From the NCBI GenBank assembly GCA_947595585.1, contig CANQET010000004.1:62001-126000 (forward strand): a stretch of 64,000 nucleotides of DNA, in the 5' to 3' direction. Of the stretch, positions 17,686 through 25,718 are shown in pieces. How positions within the stretch are numbered: position 1 is the stretch's first letter; each line of letters opens with the position of its first letter. The stretch is from an uncultured Clostridia bacterium. Its GTDB lineage: Bacteria; Bacillota; Clostridia; Christensenellales; Borkfalkiaceae. Both the position numbers and the translations under genes were made by a program. A model generated the notes under the pieces. The model did no database searches. It was not told where the DNA came from and saw only the letters and a list, made by a program, of their open reading frames with translations.

Positions 17686-19069
17686 CCTTGGCCCGCCTGT
17701 AATATTCCTCTTTTTCGGCCTCGGTGAGGGCGTGGACGTCCTTCCCGTCGGCAAGTACGAACTTCTCGTATGCGGTGTAGCGCGCGGCGCACTTCTTCAC
17801 CGTGTCGAGGAGGGCCATCTCGCAGTCTGCGCCCACGCATCTGCCGAGCTCGACGACGCAAAACAGCACATCGCCGAGCTCCTCCATCGTCGCCGCCTTG
17901 TCTCCCGCACGGAAGGCTGCAAGGAGCTCTTCGTATTCCTCGCGGAATTTCCTCTCGAAATTCTCGAAAGTCGCGGCGTCCCATCCCCCCTTCTCCATGC
18001 GCTTTGCGATCTTCTGGGCACGCAGGAGGGCGGGGAAGACTTCGGGCACGTCGTTGACGGCGTCCGCATAGGTCTTCTGCCCCTTCTCCTTCATCTTGTT
18101 TTTGTCCCACACGGAGAGGGCGCTCTCGGCGTCTTGCGCCCGATCTTTGCCGAAGATATGGGTGTGCCGCGTGATGAGCTTCTCCGAGACGGCGGTGAGC
18201 ATATCCGCGACCGAAAATCCCCCCTTCTCCTCCTCGATGAGGGCGTGGAAGGCGGCCTGCATCAAGACGTCGCCCGTCTCCTCGAGCATGCGCGCGGGGT
18301 CCTTGCGGTCGATGGCGTCGACGAGCTCGTAGGCCTCCTCGATGGCGTTGATGCGGATGCTCTCATGCGTCTGCACCTTGTCCCACGGGCAGCCGTCGGG
18401 GGCACGCAGGCGGCGCAGGATGGCGATGAAATCTTCAAAGGAAAATACCTTCTTCTCGAGCAAGGGGACATCGAATACTACGATGCCGCACAGCCCCGCG
18501 GGATGCTCCCGATCTACCTCAAATAGCGACATGGGGGAGGATTTTTCCCCGCATATGTACATGGCAGGCGCCTCGTCGCCGTATTTTTCGGCGAGAATGA
18601 GCTTGATATCCGAAAGATTATCCGCCGTGACGTCGTAGACGACGAGCGGAAGCGCGAGGCTCCGCTCTCCCACCGAAAAGGCCGAGACGGCCGTGTATTC
18701 CCCGTGCAGTGCGGCGCGTTCGGCAAAGTACGCCCCTTTGGAGCGCCCGCCGACGGCCCTTGCCCCCCGCGCGATGAGAAGCTGCGCCGCGGCGTCCTCC
18801 GAGGCGTCGCCGTCGACGCAGTAGCATACGTTCCTCCCCTTGGCCCTTGCCCGTACTTCGCGGGCGAGATTGCGGGTGAGCGTATCGTAATTTCTGCTCC
18901 TTTCATAGATAAAATCGAGGGGGGTGTAGGCGATATTTTCGTCATCCAGCGTCCGTGCCGAGGGAATTTCGGCGGTGCGAAGGAGCACCTCGTCCGCCGC
19001 CTGAAGGGCCTTCTTCCCCCGAAGCGTCAAGTCGCCCCGCTCCGTCCCGAGACTTACGACCGTGATCAT
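17669..19069 (-). CDS. mazG: YabN-type tetrapyrrole methylase-like/MazG nucleotide pyrophosphohydrolase
   Basis: 466 residues. The N-terminal ~210 are a diverged SAM-methylase-like (TP_methylase) domain starting ITVVSLG. The rest is a double MazG domain with LRRLRAPDGCPWDKVQTHES, EEAYELVDAID, EETGDVLMQAAFHA and a second EELGDVLF. MazG hydrolyses NTPs to NMP and pyrophosphate. The fusion is typical of Firmicute YabN, found next to spoVT-spoVB as here. GGAG lies 7 nt before the ATG. It overlaps spoVB by 128 bases. Confidence 0.92.
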   Translation of the reverse strand: MITVVSLGTERGDLTLRGKKALQAADEVLLRTAEIPSARTLDDENIAYTPLDFIYERSRNYDTLTRNLAREVRARAKGRNVCYCVDGDASEDAAAQLLIARGARAVGGRSKGAYFAERAALHGEYTAVSAFSVGERSLALPLVVYDVTADNLSDIKLILAEKYGDEAPAMYICGEKSSPMSLFEVDREHPAGLCGIVVFDVPLLEKKVFSFEDFIAILRRLRAPDGCPWDKVQTHESIRINAIEEAYELVDAIDRKDPARMLEETGDVLMQAAFHALIEEEKGGFSVADMLTAVSEKLITRHTHIFGKDRAQDAESALSVWDKNKMKEKGQKTYADAVNDVPEVFPALLRAQKIAKRMEKGGWDAATFENFERKFREEYEELLAAFRAGDKAATMEELGDVLFCVVELGRCVGADCEMALLDTVKKCAARYTAYEKFVLADGKDVHALTEAEKEEYYRRAKDVTPD

Positions 19070-20369
19070 GGGCTTTCTCCTTTTCTTTTCTTACAGTATA
19101 GAACAAATCGAGGAAAAAAGCAACCAAATAGCAGACATTTGCCGCGATCGCCGCCCCGAGGATCCCCATCCGCCCGATGAGGAGGACCTCCAAGAGATGT
19201 TTTAAGACGACGGCGAAAAACATCGCCCGTGCCGCCTTCTTCGCCCGCCCCATCCCCGCAAGGCAGGAAGCGAGCGTCCCCGTGCCCGCAAGGAAGACCG
19301 CGGAGAGCGACATCGTGCGGATGAGGCGCAAAAGAAGTGCCCCATCCCCCCGCGAAAGGGCGGGATAGAGGAGTTTTACGATCGTCCCCGCGAAGAAGAA
19401 AAGCCCTATGGCGCAGGCCGCGGAGAAGAGCAGTGCGGGAAGAAGGGCGTAGAGCGCCCGACGCCTTCCCTCTTCATGTTCCCCCCTTGCCGTCGCCGCC
19501 GCCACCGCGGGCACAGCGGCCGCAGCGAGGCCGTAGGAGAGGGAGGCGGGCAGGGAGATCAGCGCCGAGGCTCCGCCCGCAAACAGCCCGTAGAGGGCCA
19601 CGGCGCGATCGGAATGCGGCGCAAGCAGGCGCACGATGAGCACCGAGTCGAGCGTTTCCGATAGGGGCAGAAGGGCACAGGAGACCATCACGGGCAAGAC
19701 GCTTCGGAAGATCTCGCGATAGCGCCTTGTCGTTTGCTGCGGCGGGGCATGCTTCTCGCGGCGGAAGCGGAGATACAAAAAGCCGAGCGCGACCGCTTCG
19801 GAGCAGGTGACGCCCGCAAGGCACAGCGCCACGGCGAGAGCGGGAGAAGTGCGGTACCTGTATGCGAAAAACAGCCCCATCCCCGCCTTTACGGCCTGCT
19901 CGACGAGTTCCGAGATCGCCGTGGGCAGCATGTTGTTCTTGCCCTGAAAATACCCCCGCAACACGGAGATGACGGCGACGGGGACGACGGCAGGCGCCAA
20001 GGCGAGATAGCACCGCACGAGCGCCCCATCCCCCTGCAGACGCGCCATGCCGTGCGCGAAGAGGCACAGAAAGAGCGTTCCCAAGGCGCCAAGCCCCGCA
20101 AAGAGCAGCATCGCGCGTTTCACCGCACGCCCGTCTTCCTCCCCCCTTGCCGTATCCGCCGCGACGATCCGCGCAAACGCCGCAGGTACCCCCGCCGAGG
20201 AGAAGGTGAGCGTGAGGCAGAAGAGGGGGTACGCCAGTTGATAAAGCCCCATCCCGTAGCTCCCGAGCAGCCCCGTGAGCGGGATACGGTAGAGCGCCCC
20301 GATCGCCTTCGCGGCGAGGCTCCCCGCCGTCATCGTGGCGACGCTGCGCCAAAATGCCCCGTGTTTCAT
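18942..20369 (-). CDS. spoVB: SpoVB/MurJ-type lipid flippase
   Basis: 475 residues with about 12-14 membrane helices of the MATE/MVF fold. The start region KAIGALYRIPLTGLLGSYGMGLYQLAYPLF and RGYFQGKNNMLPTAISELVEQ are diagnostic of SpoVB-like proteins. It flips lipid-linked peptidoglycan precursors, in spore cortex synthesis for SpoVB. The ATG at 20369 begins the conserved region. The last ~42 residues, polar and low-complexity, run over the mazG start in another frame, so the natural end was probably earlier. It lies 19 bases after spoVT, in the same unit. Confidence 0.88.
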   Translation of the reverse strand: MKHGAFWRSVATMTAGSLAAKAIGALYRIPLTGLLGSYGMGLYQLAYPLFCLTLTFSSAGVPAAFARIVAADTARGEEDGRAVKRAMLLFAGLGALGTLFLCLFAHGMARLQGDGALVRCYLALAPAVVPVAVISVLRGYFQGKNNMLPTAISELVEQAVKAGMGLFFAYRYRTSPALAVALCLAGVTCSEAVALGFLYLRFRREKHAPPQQTTRRYREIFRSVLPVMVSCALLPLSETLDSVLIVRLLAPHSDRAVALYGLFAGGASALISLPASLSYGLAAAAVPAVAAATARGEHEEGRRRALYALLPALLFSAACAIGLFFFAGTIVKLLYPALSRGDGALLLRLIRTMSLSAVFLAGTGTLASCLAGMGRAKKAARAMFFAVVLKHLLEVLLIGRMGILGAAIAANVCYLVAFFLDLFYTVRKEKEKAHDHGRKSRDGAGRLDASGEEGPSGGGRGAPSHRRNSLGTDAG

Positions 20370-20388
20370 ATGTACGCCCGCGGGAGCG

Positions 20389-20931
20389 TCATTCGAACTG
20401 CCCCGCGATGATATCCGCCGTGAGACGGGCGAGCTTGACCGCAAAACTTTCCATCACGCACCCCTCTTCCTGCGAGAGCAAGACGACGCAGCCGAGGCAA
20501 TCGCCGTTTGCGACGATGGGCACGATGATCTCGGCCGTAAACGCCTCCCCCTCGGCCGTAACGGGAAAGACGTCTCCGCTCTCCGCACGGCTTGCGAGAT
20601 AGCTTCGGCGGGAAGACATGATCTCGGTGAGTTTTTCGGAGACCGTCTTCCCCGCGATCGCCTTCTTCCCCGCGCCCGAAGCCGCGAGCACGCAATCGGT
20701 ATCCGTGATGGCGGCAAGATAGCCGCTCTGCTCGTTCAAAGATCTTGCCGTCCCCTCCGCAAAGCGCTCCACCGAGGCGATGGGCGAATATTTTTTCAGC
20801 ATGAGTTCATCCCGATCGGTGAAGAGTTCGAGGGGGTCTCCCTCACGGATGCGGAGGGTCCTGCGTATTTCTTTGGGGATGACGACCCTGCCGAGTTCGT
20901 CGATCCGCCTCACGATTCCCGTAGCTTTCAT
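20389..20931 (-). CDS. spoVT: stage V sporulation regulator SpoVT
   Basis: 180 residues. The N-terminal AbrB-type swapped-hairpin domain reads MKATGIVRRIDELGRVVIPKEIRR, and a GAF-like C-terminal domain follows (about 55-178). It regulates forespore genes late in sporulation. I set the start at 20931 because GGAGG (20944-20940) lies 8 nt upstream. A start at 20952 would lack a ribosome binding site. The site sits in the 3' arm of a terminator-like hairpin, and a sigma-G-like promoter begins inside that hairpin (see the findings). Confidence 0.93.
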   Translation of the reverse strand: MKATGIVRRIDELGRVVIPKEIRRTLRIREGDPLELFTDRDELMLKKYSPIASVERFAEGTARSLNEQSGYLAAITDTDCVLAASGAGKKAIAGKTVSEKLTEIMSSRRSYLASRAESGDVFPVTAEGEAFTAEIIVPIVANGDCLGCVVLLSQEEGCVMESFAVKLARLTADIIAGQFE

Positions 20932-20933
20932 AG

Positions 20934-20965
20934 AAAAAACCTCCGTCTTCATTATGCGGAGGTTT
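20934..20965 (-). terminator. terminator-like hairpin overlapping the spoVT ribosome binding site
   Basis: On the minus strand AAACCTCCG (20965-20957) pairs with CGGAGGTTT (20945-20937) around an 11-nt loop, followed by TTTTTT. It would end read-through from the pilin locus and mask the GGAGG of spoVT in that transcript. Confidence 0.65.
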
Positions 20966-20978
20966 TGATGTTCTATGC
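20950..20978 (-). promoter_or_regulatory. candidate sigma-G-type promoter of spoVT
   Basis: On the minus strand GCATA (20978-20974), 17-bp spacer, CATAATG (20956-20950). This resembles the forespore sigma-F/G pattern, and spoVT is a sigma-G gene in B. subtilis. Confidence 0.45.
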
Positions 20979-20991
20979 GCTTGCGCGGGGC

Positions 20992-21695
20992 TTATACGTA
21001 TTTGAGGTAGAGCGGCACGATGCTGACTTTCCCGCTCTTCCAAAGCTCTTTTCCGATGCCGAGGACCGAGAGCTCGACCGTCACGATACAAGAGCCCGCG
21101 ATCTCCTTTCCCTCGCTGTCCACGCGCTTGCCGACGGTAAACATGAGCGATTGGATCTTCACTTCGTCGTAGGCGACCGTCCCGATGGGCCTGAAGGTGA
21201 CCGTCTCCCCTTCCTTGGTCTTATCCGTCTTGGGAACGGTGAGGATGAGCTCCCCGTCCTGCATCTTCATCGTGCAGCCCTTGCCGTAGGAAGCGCTGTC
21301 GAATTTGATCTCCGTCTCGCCGTCTTTCGAAGACGTCTCGACGAAATTCTCCCCATAGCGGACTTCATTCGTGATGATCTGCATGACGTCGGAACCCAGC
21401 ACCGCCGCCTTGGAGACCGCGAAAATTTACTCCGCGCTGCCAAAGAGCGCCGTCGTGCCGACTTCGCCCTCGATCGTCACTTGGATATCCGAGCCCTCCG
21501 TCATCTCCTCCATTTGGGAGAAGGCGTTATAGTAATCCATATCTTCTTTTGGGCCTGTATGTTGCCGTTCATGGCCGCCGTAAACATGGTGGCGATGATC
21601 ATGCACCCGAACGCGACGACGAGCACCGCGATCAAGAGTTCGATAAAGGTCTCTCCCCGCCTTCCGCGGAGCTTTGCCGCTTCCCGTGTATTCAA
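20992..21695 (-). pseudogene. broken type IV prepilin-like gene
   Basis: A prepilin N-terminus reads RRGETFIELLIAVLVVAFG from a TTG at 21695: a Gly before the cleavage site, Glu at +5, and a hydrophobic helix. The frame then breaks at an A4 run (21547-21550): one added A would restore ...QKEDMDYYNAFSQMEEM, which continues open until an in-frame TAA at 21427-21429. After it the same frame runs on to 20992 (MQIITNEVRYGENF...KVSIVPLYLKYV). So one gene carries two lesions, unless the assembly is wrong here. Upstream (about 21695-21760) the reading VYWEALVDLKTDSKQTEFEY looks like the end of another pilin-like gene with no start. No pilus motor genes are in the window. Confidence 0.65.
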
Positions 21696-21846
21696 ACTCC
21701 GTCTGCTTGGAATCCGTCTTCAAATCGACGAGCGCTTCCCAATAGACGTTGATTTTTCAAATTCTTTGCGTATAGGAAAGCGCCGCACAGCTGCATGCGG
21801 TCGCAAAGTCCTCTTTTTTGGGACGCTTTTTGGAAGGCGGAAAGGA

Positions 21847-22137
21847 TCAGAACGCGATGTGCGGGAAGTCCTCGCGGGAGGATCTTCTGTAGAGGATCGC
21901 CTTTCTTCCGATCACGGCGACAAGTTCTGCCTTGAGCGCCTCGGCGAGTGCGGTCGCGATGGGTTCCCCCTTCTCCCCCGCCGCGGGCAGCAGCGTCACT
22001 TTGATGAGCTCACGCGCTTCGAGCGCATCCGAGAGCCCTTGCACGAGGTTTTCTCCGATCCCGTCTTTGCCGACCTGCGCGATGGGACGAACCACCGCCG
22101 CGAGGGAACGAAGATTTGCACGCTGTTTGCTTGTCAT
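21847..22137 (-). CDS. yhbY: YhbY-family RNA-binding protein
   Basis: 96 residues, one CRS1-YhbY (CRM) domain: MTSKQRANLRSLAAVVRPI, the conserved QVGKDGIGENLVQGL (in place of the common GKxG loop) and a C-terminal VIGRKAILYRRS. The family associates with pre-50S particles. GGAGG precedes the ATG. It lies just downstream of obg, a pairing common in Firmicutes and fitting a shared role in ribosome assembly. Confidence 0.92.
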   Translation of the reverse strand: MTSKQRANLRSLAAVVRPIAQVGKDGIGENLVQGLSDALEARELIKVTLLPAAGEKGEPIATALAEALKAELVAVIGRKAILYRRSSREDFPHIAF

Positions 22138-22210
22138 AGTGTGCCTCCTTTTTCGGATTTTTATCGATACCGCCTTGCGGTTTTCTCTGAATTTATGCGG
22201 TTTTCCGCCC

Positions 22211-23488
22211 TCATATCACAAATTCGAACTCCACTTCTCCGACGATCACGGTGTCTCCCGCCTTGCAGCCCATCTTCTCGAGCTCCTTGAAGACGCCGCG
22301 GATCTTCAGCACGCGCTGGAAGTAATTCATGCTGTCGGGATTGTTCAATACGACATTGCGGCAGAGAAGATCGACGAGCCCGCCCACGAGCACGTAGGCG
22401 CCGTTTTCATCGACGAAGATCTCATATTGCGTGTTGTCTTCCTCGGCAAATTCGAATTCGTCTGCGGGGATACGTTCTGCGGGCGGAAGCGTGGAGAGCT
22501 TCTCCCAAACTTTGGCAAGAAGCGCCTCCGTCCCCTCGCCGCGGATCGCGGAGATCGTGCAAATATCGCATACATCCCCGTACTTTTCCCGAAAACGGGC
22601 GACGTTTTCCTCCGCCCCCGCGATATCGCACTTGTTGAGCGCGACGACGGTCGGAAGCGCGGCGAGCTTCTCGGAATACGCCGCAAGCTCGGCCTTTATC
22701 GTCTCGAAATCGGCGATGGGATCCCGCCCTTCGACGCCCGAGATATCCACGACATGCAGCAGCATGCGCGTCCGCTCGATGTGGCGCAAGAAGTCGTGCC
22801 CCAGCCCCGCCCCCTGCGCCGCGCCCTCGATGAGGCCGGGGATATCGGCGGCGATGAAGGTGTTGTCGTAATACGAGACGACGCCGAGGTTGGGCGAGAG
22901 CGTCGTGAAGTGGTAATCGGCGATCTTGGGCTTCGCCGAAGAGATCTTGGAGAGCAGCGTACTCTTCCCGACGTTGGGAAAGCCCACGAGGCCGACGTCG
23001 GCGATGACCTTCATCTCGAGGATGAGGGCATGCGGAAGGACTTTCTGCCCCTTCTGCGCAAAATTGGGGGCGTGGCGGCGGGCCGTCGTAAAGCGTACGT
23101 TGCCCTTCCCGCCTCTTCCGCCCCGCAGGATGGTGTGCGTCTCCCCGTCTTCGAAGACGTCGCAGACGATCTTCCCGCTCTCCGCATCGCGGACGAGGGT
23201 GCCGCAGGGAACTTTGATGACGACGTCGGCCCCCCGCTTTCCGAAGCACTTGTTGGAGCCGCCGCGCTCGCCGTTTTCCGCAAAATATTTGGCGGTATAG
23301 CGGAAGGACAAGAGATCGTGCATATTGCGATCCCCCAAAAAGACGATATCTCCGCCGTCTCCGCCGTCGCCGCCGTCCGGTCCGCATGCGGGCTTGCCCT
23401 TATAGGCCTTGAAGGAGTTCATGCCGTCTCCGCCGTCGCCCGCCTTGACCGTGATCTTTACCCGATCGGTAAACCCATTGGTTGCCAT
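22211..23488 (-). CDS. obg: GTPase Obg/CgtA
   Basis: 425 residues in three parts: the glycine-rich Obg fold (1-155, GPDGGDGGDGGDIVFLGD), the G domain (P-loop GFPNVGKSTLL, switch DIPGLIEGAAQGAGLGHDFL, NKCD) and the OCT domain found in Gram-positive Obg (about 355-422, YEIFVDENGAYVLVGGLVD). It acts in 50S assembly and stress control and is essential in most bacteria. The ATG at 23488 lies 6 nt after a TATAAT box, so its mRNA is predicted to be leaderless; there is no room for a ribosome binding site. Confidence 0.96.
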   Translation of the reverse strand: MATNGFTDRVKITVKAGDGGDGMNSFKAYKGKPACGPDGGDGGDGGDIVFLGDRNMHDLLSFRYTAKYFAENGERGGSNKCFGKRGADVVIKVPCGTLVRDAESGKIVCDVFEDGETHTILRGGRGGKGNVRFTTARRHAPNFAQKGQKVLPHALILEMKVIADVGLVGFPNVGKSTLLSKISSAKPKIADYHFTTLSPNLGVVSYYDNTFIAADIPGLIEGAAQGAGLGHDFLRHIERTRMLLHVVDISGVEGRDPIADFETIKAELAAYSEKLAALPTVVALNKCDIAGAEENVARFREKYGDVCDICTISAIRGEGTEALLAKVWEKLSTLPPAERIPADEFEFAEEDNTQYEIFVDENGAYVLVGGLVDLLCRNVVLNNPDSMNYFQRVLKIRGVFKELEKMGCKAGDTVIVGEVEFEFVI

Positions 23489-23494
23489 AGTTCG

Positions 23495-23523
23495 ATTATA
23501 ACAGATATGCGCAAAATTTGCAA
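23495..23523 (-). promoter_or_regulatory. obg promoter placed for a leaderless mRNA
   Basis: On the minus strand TTGCAA (23523-23518), 17-bp spacer, TATAAT (23500-23495), then 6 nt (CGAACT) to the ATG. Confidence 0.8.
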
Positions 23524-23534
23524 GATGTTTGGAT

Positions 23535-23565
23535 AAAAAAACCGCGGCCGATCTCTCGGTCGCGG
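23535..23565 (-). terminator. intrinsic terminator of the InlB-repeat lipoprotein gene
   Basis: The 10-bp stem CCGCGACCGA/TCGGCCGCGG has a 4-nt loop and is followed by TTTTTTT on the minus strand. It lies 15 bases after the stop codon. Confidence 0.85.
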
Positions 23566-23579
23566 CAAAATTTCAAAAG

Positions 23580-25265
23580 TTACAGATAGAGATGCGACAG
23601 ATCGGGATAGATGATCTCCGCCCAGAAATTTCTCATGCGCCAGCCAACATGCCACGTATCTGCATTCGGGAAGGGCTTGATCGCGCCATCTTTGTCCGTT
23701 CCCAAAGCAGTATACAACATTCCGTTCTGAACGGTGAGCGCGATCCCGAAGTCACACGCTGTGTAATTGGTATTCACCCCGCCCTTTCCGTGATCCACAA
23801 GGCACTTCCCGAGGAAGTAGGCGTCGCTTACAACTTCTTGTGAATAAAAATAGAAATGCTCTTTCGTATTATAGATCGGGGCGGTAGAATTTTTCTCCGT
23901 CTCATGGCGGAACTCGGCGTGGAACATGAGTTCCACCGTGATTGGTTTCGTCCAATTCAGTTCGGGAACGATCTCGGGGAAGTTGATATAATAATTAGAT
24001 CTCAGCTTCGGCTCTTTATTGTAAATAAGGCTACTTGTCTCCTCTCCTTCCAAAAACACCGTCTTGGCCGTTTTTGCGGTATACCATCCGGCCTTCAGCG
24101 ATGTCCCCACGGCAGGCATCGTCGTCTTTTCGAATTTCTCTTTTGCCTCGGTATACCAACCGCCGAAGATGTAGCCCTCGCGCGAGGGAATGGGAAGCGA
24201 GATCGTCGTGCCCGCGGCCTCGGAGAGCTCGTCGACCGCCTCTCCGCCATTGCTGTCGAACACGATCTTTGCCTGCCATCTCGCGCGGAGCGATGCTCCT
24301 TCCTCGGGCATGGTATCGATGTTTGCCGTCCTTCCGTCGGAATATTCCCATCCCATGAATCGATAGAGCGGTCGGATCGGCGTGGGCAGCTCCACAGGGT
24401 CTCCCTCCCGCGCCACAACGGGAGCAAGCGCTTTCCCGCCGTTGCTATCCAGTTGAATGACGGGTGCCCATTCGAGCGCATAGAGTGTCGTGTCCTCTTC
24501 GATCTTCCCGGTGAAGGGCATCCCGTTCTCTTGCTTGGACCACGTCAAGACAGCGCGTCCCTGCGCATCCCGCGTTTGATAGACAAGATCGCGGACGTCG
24601 GTCCCATATTCTGCCGTGATCGTCTCATCGGTTTTTCCTTCCCCGAATTTTAATGTGATCTGATAGGTATCCCACGAAAATCCCGCATACAGGTACACAA
24701 ATTCCGTGTTTGCCGTGATGGGAAGGTTGGTTTCATTTACTTTTGCACGCGCGGGCAAGACGCCGCGTTTGTCTGCAATTTGGATCCCCGCTCTCTCCTC
24801 CTCTGTATACCACCCCGAAAAGGTGCGGTGAGGTGCCGTCAATTGCGTGGGAAGTACAGGCAATTCCTCGTCATAGCTTATCTTTTGAGAACGCTGGAAC
24901 TCCCCCTCAACATCTTCATTCGTTTCAAGGATCAAGGTGTATTGCTTAGGTGTAAAATGCGGATAAAGGACAAGGTTTTCTCTCCCCGTGAATGGAGCAA
25001 GCGACGCACCGCTCCCGCTTACATACTGCGTTCCCCCGCTCGTAGCGTCGAAAAGCCCTTCAAATACATAGCCGAACCGCTCAGGAACATACTCGAGCGT
25101 ATACGGCATTCCTGCAGTCACCTGTAATTGATGCGTCCCCGCGTCGTCTGTGTATTGAACGACAAAAGTTTTGGCTGTATGTCCGCCAAACGAACCACAC
25201 CCCGAAAGCGCCAACGTTGCCGCGCATGCAAACGCAAGGGCCGATACCCACATCTTTTTTCTCAT
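23580..25265 (-). CDS. InlB-type B-repeat lipoprotein controlled by a divergent XRE gene
   Basis: 561 residues. The signal peptide ends at lipobox LSGC (Cys23). About five to six Listeria-Bacteroides (InlB B) repeats follow, with the pattern 'FDSNGGxxV...LPxPxREGYIFGGWYTE', for example PVVAREGDPVELPTPIRP and GYIFGGWYTEAKEKF. The last ~150 residues (EVVPELNWTKPITVELMFHA onward) look like a separate beta-rich, lectin-like domain; this is a guess from composition. AAAGGAGAAAAACG precedes the ATG, the same leader as the lipoprotein at 9152. It is probably a surface binding protein of unknown ligand. Confidence 0.82.
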   Translation of the reverse strand: MRKKMWVSALAFACAATLALSGCGSFGGHTAKTFVVQYTDDAGTHQLQVTAGMPYTLEYVPERFGYVFEGLFDATSGGTQYVSGSGASLAPFTGRENLVLYPHFTPKQYTLILETNEDVEGEFQRSQKISYDEELPVLPTQLTAPHRTFSGWYTEEERAGIQIADKRGVLPARAKVNETNLPITANTEFVYLYAGFSWDTYQITLKFGEGKTDETITAEYGTDVRDLVYQTRDAQGRAVLTWSKQENGMPFTGKIEEDTTLYALEWAPVIQLDSNGGKALAPVVAREGDPVELPTPIRPLYRFMGWEYSDGRTANIDTMPEEGASLRARWQAKIVFDSNGGEAVDELSEAAGTTISLPIPSREGYIFGGWYTEAKEKFEKTTMPAVGTSLKAGWYTAKTAKTVFLEGEETSSLIYNKEPKLRSNYYINFPEIVPELNWTKPITVELMFHAEFRHETEKNSTAPIYNTKEHFYFYSQEVVSDAYFLGKCLVDHGKGGVNTNYTACDFGIALTVQNGMLYTALGTDKDGAIKPFPNADTWHVGWRMRNFWAEIIYPDLSHLYL

Positions 25266-25281
25266 CGTTTTTCTCCTTTTG

Positions 25282-25336
25282 ATAGCGTATTGCTATATTT
25301 TGATTAAAGTTTATAACGATTTGCTATAATTGTCAA
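25282..25336 (-). promoter_or_regulatory. lipoprotein promoter with two dyad operators (second module)
   Basis: On the minus strand TTGACA (25336-25331) with a -10 of TAAACT (25313-25308, 17-bp spacer) or TATAAA (25315-25310, 15-bp). Operator B is ATAACGATTTGCTAT (25313-25327), between -35 and -10. Operator A is ATAGCGTATTGCTAT (25282-25296), downstream. The centres are 31 bp apart. The plan matches 10378-10431 but the sequence differs. Confidence 0.72.
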
Positions 25337-25354
25337 GAGATTTTTGGAGGAAAT

Positions 25355-25561
25355 ATGCAAATTTTCTGTCAACGGTTGAAGGAATCACGCCTAAGCGTCG
25401 GGATGACACAAAGGCAGATCGCTGACGCACTCTCCATCTCCCAACCCTCCTATATCCGTTACGAAAACGGTTCTTCGGAACCTACACTCGAAAACCTTGT
25501 AAAAATCGCCGATATCTTGGACGTCTCCGTTGATTTTCTGCTCGGACGCAAAGATTATTGA
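25355..25561 (+). CDS. small XRE-family repressor, divergent partner of the InlB-repeat lipoprotein
   Basis: 68 residues, a bare Cro/CI helix-turn-helix: TQRQIADALSISQPSYIRYE, then PTLENLVKIADILDVSVDFLLG. TTGGAGG precedes the ATG. It is 89 bp from the divergent lipoprotein gene, against 91 bp in the first module, and both regulators are 68 residues long. Different recognition helices (SISQPSYIRYE here, GITCQSYQAYE there) fit the different operator sequences. Control of the lipoprotein gene is inferred. Confidence 0.85.
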   Translation: MQIFCQRLKESRLSVGMTQRQIADALSISQPSYIRYENGSSEPTLENLVKIADILDVSVDFLLGRKDY

Positions 25562-25718
25562 CGATTTTATGCGTATTCTTTTTTAGACGCACACCTCCAC
25601 ACTGCGATTTTTTCATATCCCATTCGCGGCCTTCCTTAAACCGTCCAACCCCTATGAAATTATTGTGAAACGTGTTAGAAAGCCGAAAAGTTGTGGTATA
25701 CTACAAGTGAGGTGATCC

